In this document: piece after piece, positions 27,026-39,384 of the stretch | Layout: every line of letters begins with the position of its first letter | Numbering within the stretch: position 1 is the first letter of the stretch | Assembly (NCBI GenBank): GCA_033026295.1 | Contig: CM065172.1 | Location: 14,379,165-14,443,164 of the forward strand | Direction: 5' to 3' | DNA: 64,000 nt | From: Channa striata | Taxonomy: Eukaryota; Chordata; Actinopteri; Anabantiformes; Channidae | Made by a program: the position numbers and the translations under genes | Notes under the pieces: generated by a model | What the model was told of the DNA's origin: nothing | The model's input: only the letters and a program-made list of their open reading frames with translations | The model's database searches: none

Positions 27026-30000
27026 TAATAATACGTCATGCAGTCCATCCGTCTATATTGACCCTCAAATCAGTCTCATTTGTCTCAGATCAGCTTCAGG
27101 ATCTGGCTTGATCCCCACTTGACCCAGAAACCCCTGCCAATTAATTTCCTTTTGACTGGCAGCACCCTGCTACAGTATGGAATTCTCCTCAAACACTTCA
27201 CAATTCAAGAGGAAAAATGCTGATGTAATGTCGGTCAATCAATGTCCATTTTTTTGTCAAAATGGCAACGGGCTTATTTAGGAGATTGAGTTTGGCTAAT
27301 TTTGAGTTAGTCTTTATGTGGTATGGTGATCTTTGAGTTTCTCCAGTTTTTCTAACCCACTAGTGCTGAGTGTGGGAAGCACTTAGAATAAAGCTTCTCC
27401 CTAAACACTGAGTTTACACAGTGAAGTCCGAGCCTGTGGTTAGTGTCTCTCACTCTAAACAACAAACAGCCCTGAGGGAGTAAAACTAGCTGCAGTTGAA
27501 GTGCTCAGCTCACCCGCTCATACAGTACACGCACTAACAACATAATGTGCGGCCTGCCCTCGCGCTGTGAGGGATAAACACCCTGTCGTGTGGCCCGATC
27601 TGTTTACGAGTTAGCTTTTGGCCAGCCAAGGTCGTGGAGGCTGAGTGTGTATATGTGTGTTAGTGTCTCAGAGTGTTGGGGAATGTGTGATAGCGGGATT
27701 ACAGGCAAATTGGCCACGACTTTCATGAGGAAAAAACAAACACAGACGTTAGACATGCTCAGCGTTTAGAGTTTTTGGTAGGGGCAGTAACTTTCTCTTC
27801 AAAGTATCCTGCGGTCTATCTATCTGCGTGTCCATCTGTCTAAAAAAGAATACACAGTTTCCTTTGTTCTCATTTCCCCCTTTTATCTCTTCTTCTATCT
27901 GGCTCATTTCTCTTTTTTGTTCACCTGTCATACTCCACCTTTTCCCAGAATGACGCATGTTGAACTCCTCAGAGAGGCTATCAGAGGCCGTACCAACCCT
28001 CCTAGTAGTGCAAAACCCTGGCTACTGAGGTTGCAGCTGTTCCCTGGACCCAACTACTGGCAGGTTGCAACGCCCTTCTGGCGAACGTAGAACAGTCCGC
28101 GAGCCCTGGGATACATGCTTCTGAACCTACCCACTGGGATGTTTCACAAGAAGCCATCTGGGAAGTCGGTGGGAGCCAGGAGGAAGGTGAGGAGGTTAAA
28201 GTAAAGAGTAGATAGGAGAAGAAGATACGAAAAATAGGTGATTGTTAAAAATGTTAAAGGTTAAAATTGTTAATGTAATACCTAATCTATAAAGCACTAG
28301 TAAAGGATTTGTTAACCTAAAATTAAACCACCAAATACAGCATAAACAATATTCCAATAGTTTATCAGACAGTGTATCCTGTCTGAGTTTTGATTTAGTT
28401 CAGAGTTGGTATGTTCTCACTGAATGACAGAACAGCAAACTTGTGTAGTTACTGGCTGGAATTTGAGCTTCATGAACCTTTTTGCAATCCCTGGAAATGT
28501 GAAACCTTCCTAAAAATGTACCTCTGTCTACCTAATGCTGAAACATGCATGAGTCATGTTATCCAGTGATGCAATGCAAGTTTATTACCTCAACTCATCC
28601 TCATCAAGGGTCAGAACGGCCCCATTTAAGAGGATAGATTGCATCTAAGATGACCTTCCTCCTCTCTGACTCTCTCTCTACCGCACAGGAACATGTTGGT
28701 CAGTGAGGTGTTCCTCTGTTAGACCTAATGGTGTTCAAAAGATCGAACCCTAACTCACAGTGACAGGACAGGTTAACAAACAGGACTTAAACATGAGTGG
28801 TAAAAGTCAAAGGTCAATACACGGAGACGTAAATGACTTGTGTGAGTGTGCTAGTGTCTTCAAGAGTCAAATACCTACCATTTTTCATAAATCTTATGCT
28901 GCCATAGAACATAAAGTGAAAAATGCAAAACCACAAATTACTTGTAATACTGAGATACTGTGTTTTGCACGCCCCTGTCTAATCCACCATACTCTCTCTC
29001 ACACACACACTTCATTCACATAATGTATAAAAAAAATGAAACCCCTTTCTTTCTTATTTTTGTGAGTAGACAGAACATGTGTAAGATAAAATATATTATG
29101 TGGAACAGAATCCAACTTTATTTTTCTTGATTTAAGACCATAGAGTCAAAAACACTTCTTCCATTTTCTTGATCCCAGTCTGACTTCAGGCTGTTTTGCT
29201 GGATATTCTTCAGGCAGCTTTTTCTCTTTTGTTATCATCTTGGTCCGTTGTCTCCCCCTGCTGTAAGATAAATGGAAACGTAACAGTTGTATTTTATGTT
29301 TGTGTGTGCATATTTAAAATATATATACACAACACAACATCCATATATATATGGGAAGGACAGGTGGGAATATTTAACATGAATGAGCTTCTTTACGTGC
29401 CTAATTATTCAATTGTATATTTGACAACAATGCATTCCTTTCTTCTACTTTTTCATGAATCTAAAAATTAAACATTTATTTACCACCAGTGTGGCATGTG
29501 CAGGTTCTGGCACCTACTAAGTCAGCACTTGAAAAGGTAATAGTTTTTGTAGCCTGATAAGACTTGTCCTATTCTTGACTGAGGATTTTCGATCACTTCA
29601 AATGAAATATTTCTAGGCTCTCTTTTATTCGCACAGTATTTAAGATACCCACATTTTTTAATCTTACTTTACATAAGTATTTCTAACTTATAAAAAATAT
29701 TGGGCTTCTTACTGCACTACAAGTATCTGACAGATTTAATGCATTTGTGGATGCCGATTATTAACAAAAATAATAATTTCTGATTACTTATTATGGATTT
29801 CCCAGCTGTCAGCACATACAGTGGCTTAAAATCAGGTCTAAGTTCACCAACATCTGCTTTGGTTCCAGGAGTCTGAAGTTAAAAAAAGATGTTTGTTCTT
29901 GTTTTTATAAAAAAAGAAAACCTAAGAGATATGTTTTCAATGCTATTTTGCAGTTCAAGGGATACGTTTAATTTATAAAATGCCATTTTGCAGTTCCAGT

Positions 30001-30200
30001 GTGAAATCATGCCAAATAAATATTTTAAGAGGTTTAGTTTTACTGGTGTCTATTTCCCCATGTTTGTATTCCCACCTTCTGTACTCTCACTAATGTCTTG
30101 AATAAGAAAACGACAAGTAAATGAAAAACACTGTAGTTATGTCAGAGCAAAAAGACGTGTTTACGTTACCTTTCGGTAGGTGGCAGTAGAGCATCTTTAA
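27026..30200. other. Intergenic, nothing recognised
   Basis: Upstream flank of fkbpl. No coding exon or RNA gene is seen. Confidence 0.5.
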
Positions 30201-30205
30201 ACTGC

Positions 30206-30276
30206 GGCTGTAGGAAGAAAAAGCAGAGAAGAAGAAGGAGGAAAAGAAGAAGAAAAAGAGGAGGAAGAGGAAGGTG
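30206..30276 (+). repeat. Purine-rich tract upstream of fkbpl
   Basis: A stretch of almost only A and G, GAAGAAG-like, about 700 bases upstream of the fkbpl start codon. It may sit in a non-coding first exon, since a possible donor (atggtgggtaaagtg) follows at about 30285-30298. Confidence 0.6.
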
Positions 30277-30971
30277 CTGCTGATGGTGGGTAAAGTGTCA
30301 GTGTTACAGTTGAAATGGTTGATGGAAGAATTGTTGTTTGATGTTAGAATATGAATTCAGGTAAAATAGGTTTCTTCAAGTTAGCACTTATCTAAAGTTT
30401 TCGCTCGAAAGTAGAATAATGTCATTCAAGTATTTTGCAATGGGACAGAATTGATCTGATGCTATGTTCGGCTAACATAAGTGTTTCTGTGTAATCTTTA
30501 ATTGTGCAGCTATTAATAAATTATTAGTGAGTATGCTTATAGACCTTGTATGATAATTTTATAGAGCGGTTTTTGCTAAATGCAATTGCACTAGAAAGTA
30601 GTCAGACCCCTCTACGTTTTGCTCACTTTAACGTTTATTCGAAGTATACCTATAAAACACTAACATTTGTTGCTAGTGTGCACTTAACTATAATTATTAA
30701 AATCAAATAGTCTGTTGACTAACTCTGTGTTCTTCATTGGTAATTTAACTTGGCTTATAACGTAAAATGCAAAACAGCAGTGAAAAAAACGCCTTATACT
30801 TTTTTGCTACCACCAAAATATTATTACAGTCAGGTCGATGGCAAATCAACTTTGAATGTTACAGTTAACGTTATATCTAACTAAGCTTCAATAACTTACT
30901 AACATTGCCTTTAGATGTTTTTACGGAAATATGTGATTCTTTTTGTGTCCCAGTGTCTTGTGCACCCAGCG

Positions 30972-32438
30972 ATGGATCCAGTCCAGCCATTGGAAACACT
31001 GCAGAGTACCGGTGATCACGATGCCACTGATGTCACTTCCTGGGTGTCAGTGTGTCCCAGAGGACTCTGGAATGTCCAGCAAAAGCATATCCACAGTGCG
31101 AGTCAACACGCTGTTACTAATTCTGGAGTTGTTACATGTATCGTTATCAACATTACTATATTCCTAAATGGTCATTTTTCAGGCTACATTTTTAAAACAC
31201 AAATGTAAATAGCATCTGCTAATCCATCTCATATCTTGTCTTTTCCAGCATGTTCATCTGGTTGCCATCCAAAGTTGGGTTCACTATGTCGAGTACGTGT
31301 GCAGCTTAATGCCAACATAGATGAAACGGAGAGCTTAGTTTCTGAGGGAAATGAGACACTGTCAGTCACTGATGTGACAGAAGCAGTCGAAACAGCCTTT
31401 CCAAGGTGTCAGAACTCTGTGCTGCAGGTTCCATTAGGTGACTGGACAACACTGAGACTTGGGGTGGGACAGTGCGATATTACAGAAGCGTGTTTGGAGA
31501 GAATGAGAGCTGGAGAGAAATGTTTGGTAAGAGTAAAAAAAAACTCAGCAGTACATAAATGTTAAATCAACTTCTGTTTTTTTAATTAAAAAAAAATCAT
31601 TTGTACTAAAACTCTTCTCATTGATATCTTAAAGATTTAAACCCCTGAGTGCAGTCATACAAAAAAGAAAATAGAATATAGTAAATTGTTCCATATAACT
31701 GCTTTAAAACATTGATTGATTCCTAAAGTAGAAGGTTATAATGAATGTGTCTAACTATGGTGTTTTGCTGCTTAGGTATTACTTTCTCCAGTGGTAGATG
31801 AGCCCGATCTATCTGTCCCCCAAGCTGCAAAGGAAAACCTCCCATTATGCGCCACTGTTGAACTGCAAGCTTTCACACCAGGCAAAGACTCATGGGAGAT
31901 ATCTCCTGGTGAAAAATGGGAGTGGGTGAAGTCACACAAAGAGAGGGGTGGTGGGAGATTCCGGAATGGGGATTTGTTCGGAGCTTTGGACAGCTACAGC
32001 CGAGCCCTTAAACTCCTCATTCCTCTCTATGGTCATGTCCGAGAGCTGGAGAAAAAAGAGCAGGAGGCGGACGTGCAGCAGCGAGACAGTGGTGATACAA
32101 CACAGCACTTTCCTTCAGCTAATGAATTTAGAACCATTAAAGCAGAACTACACTCAAACCTGTCGTTATGTCAGCTCAAACTTAACCAACCACAGCGGGC
32201 TAAAGCCAATGCAGCTAAAGCTACTGAGCTGGATCCAGGTGGGACTAAACCTTGGTACAGACTGGGACAGGCCTGCCAGATGGTGAATGAACTTGAGGAG
32301 GCCAACAAGGCGTTTAGGAAACTGCTGGAGTTACAACCAGACTCACCTTCTGCTATTAAGGCACTGAAAGACATAGCAAGTAGACAGAAAGCATCGAATG
32401 CACAGTTGGGACTAAGACTCAGCAAAATGTTTAGCTGA
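30972..32438 (+). CDS. fkbpl: FKBP-like TPR co-chaperone
   Basis: Three coding exons: 30972-31095, 31249-31526 and 31776-32438 (1065 nt, 354 residues; the human protein is 349). An acceptor just upstream (tgtcccag before 30951) suggests a non-coding first exon. The N-terminal half has a degenerate FKBP-type domain (HPKLGSLCRV, then PLGDWTTLRLGVGQ and ATVELQAFTPGKDSWE). The C-terminal half has three TPR repeats at about residues 183-215, 250-283 and 285-318, including ALDSYSRALKL, LHSNLSLCQLKLNQPQRA and WYRLGQACQMVNELEEA, and it ends LGLRLSKMF like the human protein. FKBPL binds HSP90 through its TPR repeats, stabilises client proteins such as p21 and acts in steroid-receptor complexes; its FKBP domain is thought to be enzymatically inactive. 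The first intron's donor (CACA|GTGCGA) is the least certain border. Confidence 0.93.
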
Positions 32439-32440
32439 AG

Positions 32441-32446
32441 AATAAA
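32441..32446 (+). terminator. fkbpl poly(A) signal next to the stop codon
   Basis: AATAAA begins three bases after the stop codon that ends at 32438. A second AATAAA is at 32514-32519. Use of the first would give a 3' UTR of only about 20-30 bases. Confidence 0.55.
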
Positions 32447-32741
32447 ATGTGTCATCACATGTTATTAATGGAGCTGTATAGTTTTTTTCATTATTCAACC
32501 TTACCTGGAATTGAATAAACAGTCTCTGCCTTAGCTCAAAAGTAAAGTAAAATGCTAAGTATATGCCACATGTCACAGTATTTTTGAGTAATTTATAGTC
32601 ATCTATGTTTATAAAGTGTGTGTGTACGTCAAGGCATGTATTTTATTCAATACTAAAGATGTAGATCCAGTTGTGACCATTTTGATTTAGTAAATAGAAT
32701 TGTTGGAAACTCTGCTTTTTTTATACTACTTTGAACATTTA

Positions 32742-33011
32742 TCTCAATAACTTTGGCTTTATTCTTTAAAAAAAAAACACAAATATACTTTCAAAGCTTC
32801 GGGAAGCAGACACCCTCTCTACTTTTAAGACTCAGTTATCAGAAAAGTGAATTGAAGCTCCTGTATAGAAGAACAACTTTACTGATTTTCAAATTGCATC
32901 ATTTGCTTCTAGTTTGGGTAGTGAAGCGTATTAAATTGCTTCCCCAGAATACATTTTTCTCAATAACTTTGGCTTTATTCTTAAAAAACACAAATATACT
33001 TTCAAAGCTTC
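32742..33011. repeat. Direct repeat, two copies of a 54-59 base unit
   Basis: The segment beginning tctcaataactttggcttta at 32742-32800 recurs at 32958-33011, ending in both copies with atatactttcaaagcttc and differing mainly in the length of the internal A run. The copies start 216 bases apart. Confidence 0.9.
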
Positions 33012-33209
33012 ATAATAATTTTCCAAATATTTCCTATATACTGCATAACAGCTTAGTTCATCAACTAAAGTGCATATCTCATGTTTGAAAAGTAACTCTC
33101 AGCGACACATGAGTTGGTTGTCGGCTTCGGCCACCAGGTGTCAGCCTTTCTCGGTCACTCGTAGCAGGGGGCCTGTCAAAGCAGGATGTTGTGCTGCACT
33201 GCAACAAAA

Positions 33210-33282
33210 TGCCGAAACCCGGGATCGAACCAGGGACCTTTAGATCTTCAGTCTAACGCTCTCCCAACTGAGCTATTTCGGC
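33210..33282 (-). tRNA. tRNA-Phe (GAA)
   Basis: On the minus strand GCCGAAATAGCTCAGTTGGG opens the gene; the acceptor stem GCCGAAA pairs with TTTCGGC. The anticodon loop is ACTGAAGAT with GAA, and the T arm GGTTCGATCCC serves as B box. 73 nt, no intron. All key positions match a standard eukaryotic tRNA-Phe. Confidence 0.97.
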
Positions 33283-33605
33283 TGGATATTCAGATTGACA
33301 TCACAGGGATCCTTAACTGTTTGCGATGGTATGATGTTTGGTTTCCGTTAGTTGTACTGTAGGTTGTGTTATTGAAAACACCAAGACATTGTTGTATTAC
33401 TATCTGCAAAACTTAATACCAAAACACACAATAGATTTATCATGAGTCTACCACAATTTATTCAGCAAGTAAACTTCTACAACTTTAAGATTTCCTTTTA
33501 CAAAACAACTACTATTTTCTACTTAATCAAGGTGAAACTTGAAGGCTTTGCAGCAAGGGGGAAGTTGAAGGGGGATTTGTTAAGTTTTCTTTAAATGTTT
33601 GTATC

Positions 33606-33691
33606 GTCTTGACTTTATTATGTAAAATGCCTTGAGGTGACCCTGTTGTAAATTGGCGCTATATAAATAAAATTGAATTGAATTGAATAAC
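33606..33691 (+). mobile_element. Retroposon 3' tail
   Basis: Short copy of the tail also seen at 16400-16480: tgccttgaggtgaccctgtt followed by ttggcgctatataaataaaa and a TTGAA pentamer run. Confidence 0.75.
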
Positions 33692-33699
33692 TTTATTTG

Positions 33700-34025
33700 T
33701 TGGCAAGAGAATGACCCAAGCATCTTTTCAGATTCTGTAAGAAATATCTGGAGAAGAAAGCAGCTGCTGGAATACTCACTGTAATGGCTTTGCTAGGTCA
33801 AAAACCAGATCTGAACCCATTAAAGTTGGTGTGAGAGAGGCTGGGCTGAAGAGTTCAGGAAACACTGTCCAACCAGCCCACTAGAACTCTGGCAAGTGTT
33901 GCAAAAGGCCTGAGAGGAAATCACACCTGAATATCCACCTGCAATGGTCAATGGAATGCAAGAGATTTGACATGCAGGTATCACTGCAAATGACAGTCTG
34001 CAAACTTTGTTAGTGTGTAGGTGTT
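33700..34025 (+). mobile_element. Tc1-like transposase remnant
   Basis: The plus strand reads, with stops and shifts, END (about 33710), YLEKKAAAGILTVM, GQKPDLNP and, in another frame, a decayed LW-LD-like stretch. These correspond to the C-terminal part of Tc1-like transposases (LEKK-AAGIL and PDLNPIE, next to the third catalytic acid). Only about 100 codons are left and the frame is broken, so it is inactive. Confidence 0.7.
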
Positions 34026-34519
34026 TCCAAAAATAACCACAGGTGAATGAATCAGTTTGCCTGATGTTGATTGAACTTACTCTATTGCAAAAAACTAAAA
34101 CTAATATTTCAAGATAACCATGTAAATAGGCTATTATTAAAACCTAAAAGCAGTTTTTAGCTTAATGTGCAAAACATTTACAAACTTAAGATGGTTTTGA
34201 AAAAAAGCAATTGTGTATTTTGTCTCGCAAACAAAGCATAACGAGAATCAAGTTACAAATTAGACTTGTAATTCTTCTTTGTTGATTATAATTGGTATTA
34301 AAATCAAAAGACATTTAATACAAGACATATCCAATTCCAAACAAGCAAACATCACTTTTCCCTCATTCCCACATTTTTCATCTATAAAAAGCGTGTGGTC
34401 CCCAGTTGTGTTTTTTTCTACATTTTATATTTCCTGCAGCCAGTGTCCCACAGTTCACCTGTCTTCTATTGCTCCTCAGTTCCTCTTGGACTTTGTATTG
34501 TCTGTGTGTTTCTGGGCTG

Positions 34520-35561
34520 CTAATAGCTGTCTCCAAGCATCAGGATCAGCACCAGTGGTATGACAATCCACAGTACATTCATGAACACAAAGTAGAACCA
34601 GAAGTAGACTGGGTGTCCAAACTCGCTATGAGCATAGCCATCCCTGTGCTCTGTAAAGAAGTAAAGCACCGCTCCATACAGCTGACCTGGAATCACATGG
34701 AGTATATCATATAAATAAACAGCAACAGGAGCAATTAATAGCTTGAACACTGATATTCAGTTTCATCCATTAGCCTAGAAATGGCTTGACAACCAAAATG
34801 TGGTCCTACACTAGAGTAATTATTAATATATTACTTTTGAAGAGATTCATTAGTAACTGGACCTTCTCACCTAATGAAATGATGAGTTGCAGAACAAATC
34901 TGTAGGGTTTGTTTGTTAAGAAGGCGAACACAGCCCAAAAGCTAAATGGTCCCCATAACCAAGCAGTCACGGTCTCCATACAGACAGTGAAGTTATCTGC
35001 TCTACTCAGAAAAGACATATGCAAGGTACAATTAGGTACAACTTTTTTGATCTATTTTTTTATTTTTTACAATACTTAAACATAATTGAATGTAAAGATG
35101 AACTCACATCACATATCGACTGTCTCCTTTAGAATACTCTTTCCCTGTCGAAGAGAAATATAAGACATACTGAAGTGACCTCAAAAACATTTCCAACATG
35201 CAGTACAATATATGGTGCAATATGTTTTAAATGTGTTTTTGCTTATACTCACACAGCTGTGACAGAAAGCTCTGGTCTCCTGGAATAATGTCATAATACA
35301 GTGAGAACCAGCCCTCAATGATGCCATGGATGAAACCACAAACAGCAAACCAGCAAACAGCCAGACGCCTCCATGTCCCCAACCTGCCCGAAGCCCCTTT
35401 CGACCAGTGAGCAGCCAGGTCACAAACAGAAACACCCCAGACACAGAAAACAGAAACACCAGGATCTCTGACATGGATCGGTCATTGGCAACATAGGCGG
35501 GAATCACAAGGTTCCGTGGCCAGTAGGGATGAAGAACTTTATCTGCTGAAGTGGAGTCCAT
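34520..35561 (-). CDS. ebp: Emopamil-binding protein (sterol delta8-delta7 isomerase), one-base frame break
   Basis: Four coding exons on the minus strand: 35253-35561, 35108-35144, 34871-35001 and 34520-34686. EBP is an endoplasmic-reticulum membrane enzyme that shifts the delta8 double bond of sterols to delta7 in late cholesterol synthesis. Family signatures are LHPYWPRNL at the N-terminus, GFIHGIIEGWF (catalytic His and Glu), WKEYSKGDSRYV, ADNFTVCMETVTAWLWGP (a further catalytic Glu) and FFTEHRDGYAHSEFGHPVYFW. The N-terminal frame (to GRKGLRAG) and the following GTWRRLAVCWFAVCGF are in different frames; the break lies at about 35378-35402. The exons sum to 644 nt, one short of 645, so a single missing base would restore 214 residues. 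Either a lesion or an assembly error in the AAAGGGG/TTGGGG region. Confidence 0.9.
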
Positions 35562-36330
35562 AATCTGTTGACTAAGAGAATGGTCGTTTCAAATGCATCC
35601 ACAATGAGCCTAAAAGTGTTCAATTTCAACAATGTATTAATAAAAAATAATATGCATAACTCAGTTTCATTGATGACAAATTTTATTTGCTAAAAACTAA
35701 GTTTGGATTTACTGAAGAAGCTCAGTAGCATACAAATACAAAAAGTCTGTGTTTTACCCTTACCGATGATGCTATTAAAAATGCCCAGCTGCACAGTCTT
35801 TAACCTGTGTATTGAATAAAGTGCACAAGAGAAAACGTGGTAGCGCTTTAAAGATCTAATGGTCCACTGTTAAACACCCCATCAAAGCTGATGAACTCAA
35901 ACGCGGAACTCACTGAGCAGTGAGCGGTTACTTGTGTTTTAAGACCAATCAGAGAGCCGTATGCGTAGAGCTAGCGGCACATGCGATCAGCTGCCTTGTT
36001 GATTGGCTCTTCAACTCGGAACATTGACGTTGTCGTCAGCAACCACCAGTAAGCATGTAGGTCTTCCTCCGAAGGACCACCCCTTTCTTCTTGGGCAAAA
36101 GTCAAGAAAGATTATTTGTCATTTATGAGTTTAAGAGGTAATATAACTGTTTTTAATCGTGCATTTAACATGACCTTTGATTGACTTGTAATTGCATTTT
36201 TTACTTATACTCCACTATATTTTTAATGCAATTTTTTTTTAAAGTTAGAGTTAAATAAAAATAAGAGGTACTAAATAATAGCATCATAATACCAAATAAT
36301 AAAAAGACAGGAAAAAATTTAATAAGCTAA
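35562..36330 (-). promoter_or_regulatory. ebp 5' UTR and promoter region
   Basis: Upstream flank of ebp. It contains CCAAT-type boxes in both orientations (gaccaatcagagag near 35944 and ttgattggct near 36000), as expected for a housekeeping promoter. The exact start and a possible non-coding first exon cannot be fixed. Confidence 0.4.
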
Positions 36331-36736
36331 CCACCTAATTTTTCCAAAGATTTGGAACTTGTCGGAATCATACAGGTGATTCGGCTCGGTGTGTCACTGG
36401 TCTTGAGCAATCGATGGTCGGGGAAAGTATCCACAAGTGAGTGATAGTGAAGAAGCGAACGCAGAAGAAGATCCGGGTGCGAAACAAACGGAGTCCATGA
36501 ACTCAAGATAAGTGGCACAAGTCAAAACTCATATTATCGCACGAGAAGATGTTACATTGACAGGAAGAGCCTTGAAATACAATACACAAATAGCGAACTT
36601 GATGAAGATGAAGCATTAGCTAGTTGCAAAAATTCTATTTAATGGGCATTTATTCAGGGGTCGCAGAGGATATTTTGTTTAATCTTTTGATTGAAAAAGA
36701 AAAAAATACTCCCAAGCCGTGTCAGGGATTCATCCC

Positions 36737-36808
36737 TGCCGTGACCCGGATTCGAACCGGGGTTGCTGCGGCCACAACGCAGAGTACTAACCACTATACG
36801 ATCACGGC
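36737..36808 (-). tRNA. tRNA-His (GTG)
   Basis: On the minus strand the gene opens GCCGTGATCGTATAGTGG and closes TCACGGCA; the acceptor stem GCCGTGA pairs with TCACGGC. The anticodon is GTG in GCGTTGTGGCCGC, and the B box is GGTTCGAATCC. 72 nt, no intron. Confidence 0.97.
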
Positions 36809-37125
36809 GAGCTACTGGGAGTGATGATGTGAAGGGGTTCGAATGGCTTTATAGCTTTACACCATGTCAAAGATTACATTATATTTGGTGATGGTCATTA
36901 CCAGCGCAAACGAGAAAGGGACCGCGAGGATGTAACTGAACTTTTCCACCTTCAGAACATTCCTGGTACCAAACTCTGCATTTATTCAAACTTGGAACTG
37001 GCACAACAGACACTGGATTGGGCTTATTGTAGCTTTAAATATTAGACATATCATGAAGAAAAAGAATAAATATATATATTTGTATCTTAATCTTAAATAA
37101 ATGCTATATATTTGCAAAACGCAAG

Positions 37126-37197
37126 TTCCCATACCGGGAGTCGAACCCGGGCCGCCTGGGTGAAAACCAGGAATCCTAACCGCTAGACCATATGGGA
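37126..37197 (-). tRNA. tRNA-Glu (TTC)
   Basis: On the minus strand the gene opens TCCCATATGGTCTAGCGG and closes CCGGTATGGGAA. The anticodon is TTC in CTGGTTTTCACCCAG, and the B box is GGTTCGACTCC. 72 nt, no intron; agrees with standard vertebrate tRNA-Glu. Confidence 0.97.
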
Positions 37198-37699
37198 ACA
37201 ACTGTGCCAGAATTGGCTTATATGTACAGATATATATATATGTAGACTCCAATACGTACAGTCTTTTTGTCTTGTGATGTGTGCATAACAATTTTTGTAT
37301 TTTTAAAACATGCTGTCTTAAAAATGCAAGTATTAAACTATCGTCATAATGCATAGCTCTACGAAATGACTAACAACAAAAAGCATTCAGCACAGACTAA
37401 TTGCTGAATTCAGAGGTTACACACGTATATTGTTTTTAAACACTTTACTTTAAATGATCTAATCTTACCCTGGCTAAACTATAAGCTAATGTTAGACAAT
37501 ATTTTATTGAAATTACTGTATTTGGCATTGAGTGCGCATGTCATGCAAGTCATGTGACTAATGTGTCACATGATGTTACACGGAAGTCGGGTTGTCCTCT
37601 TTTCTCTCTGTGCAGTTTGTTCTAACGTTGAATGAGTGTTAGTAGATCTTTATAGTCGATAAAGTCGATATAGAAGAAAAATACTGACGTTACTACACG

Positions 37700-39343
37700 A
37701 TGGGTGTGACAGATTCGGAGGAATGTTCTCTGTTACTGGACGAAAAGCTGCTCAGATTCATGGACCAGCTGGAGTTACTGGAGGACAAACGAGCCACCCT
37801 CAACTCTCTTATAGAGCAGGTAAGATTAGCAATACATGTGGTTTAATATCACCAAGCTCATCCCCCACAGACGTCTTTTTCTTATTTTATTAGTGTTTGT
37901 GAAGAAATACCATATGTACAATATAATTTTGAAGGTTTCCTTTTGAAATAGACCTTAACTCAGTCAGTTGGTCAGGTTTCAAAATCCACTGGTTCCAGTT
38001 CTCAGATCGGAAGCTTTGAATTTATGCTGTCTCAGTTTCGTCTGTTTCTTCATACAAACCCAGTATTTGTTCTGATTACCCATTCTGACTTATAAAATAA
38101 ACTCTTTTAGAAATATATTCAGTCCTTATCTGTCATTTCACTGATGGTTATTCTTCATTTGTCACGCTCATTTTTTAATGAATGAATGAATGGTGGTTGT
38201 GTTGTGCTCTGTATGTTCGTAACCCACTTTAGTCCATGCTATAATCAGACAGTATGATTTCTCCACAGGGATGGTTTTCCATCTCCAAGGCACGATATTC
38301 CATGGGAAACAAACAAGTCTCTGCACTGCAGTATGCAAGCAGTATCGAGCCACTCATCTGTGTTCATACTAGGTAGGAAGTCAGAGACGTTTTATAAAAA
38401 CATGTCTGCTGTGAATGTAAAAGCACTGTCAGTTTTGAAGTTTTTTGTTATTACTTTTTTGTACATGTGTTACAGAACACTGGACAATGCTGAGGTGGAA
38501 TTCTGCACAGAACGAGTCACACAAGGCAAAGAGTCTAGTAAAGATGTGACATCCATTGAGAATGTTGGACCTCAAGAAGAAGGTAAGTCTACTTTGATCC
38601 ATCAGGCATTAACATTTGCATGATTTACTTTATATCTACTAGTTTTATTGTTTAATTTGACAGGCATTAGGAGAAGAAACAAACCAAAAAAGGGTGTTAC
38701 AGAAAAAGACACAGCCAATAAAGCAAGTGATAATAAAGCTCCTGAAGAAACTCCAATAACAAAATGTGGGCAGAATCCTCAACAAGACCCACTGAAATGG
38801 TTTGGGGTTCTGGTGCCACAGTCTCTTAAACAAGCGCAGACATCTTTCAAGCAAGGTAAGAAATAGAATATGCATTTACTAGAAACATCTGATCACAGAC
38901 ACAATGTTCTTTCACACATTTATGACTGTACTAAACCAACATATCCGCATTTGTAGACATTACACTCCAACTTACCTCAGTTTATTTTCTTCTGAAGCAG
39001 TGTGGTGCAGAATAAGACAACACATGGAAATACACAAATAAATAATAAATGACAACACACATCTATATTTATAGATGATTGTGTTTAATTACATCTCTGT
39101 ATTTCATACATTTTGAATCTTATTTTTACTGCGAAGCACTCTGGTCAACCTGTTGGTTGTTGGAAAGTGCTATATTAATAAATTTAAATTTTAGTAATTA
39201 TTCTTGTGTTTTACTTCTGCCTATTTGAGTCTGAAATCTCTTTTTTTTTTTATTTGCATCATATTTTGTTATATTCTTAAGCTGTGTTCTATTTGCATAT
39301 TTTTCTTTAGCGGTAGCACATTGAGCTCTAAAGTTATTATATA

Positions 39344-39384
<41 letters not shown>

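Noticed and set aside
36986..37354. Minus-strand open frame of 122 codons
   Set aside because: It runs straight through tRNA-Glu and has no protein-like features.
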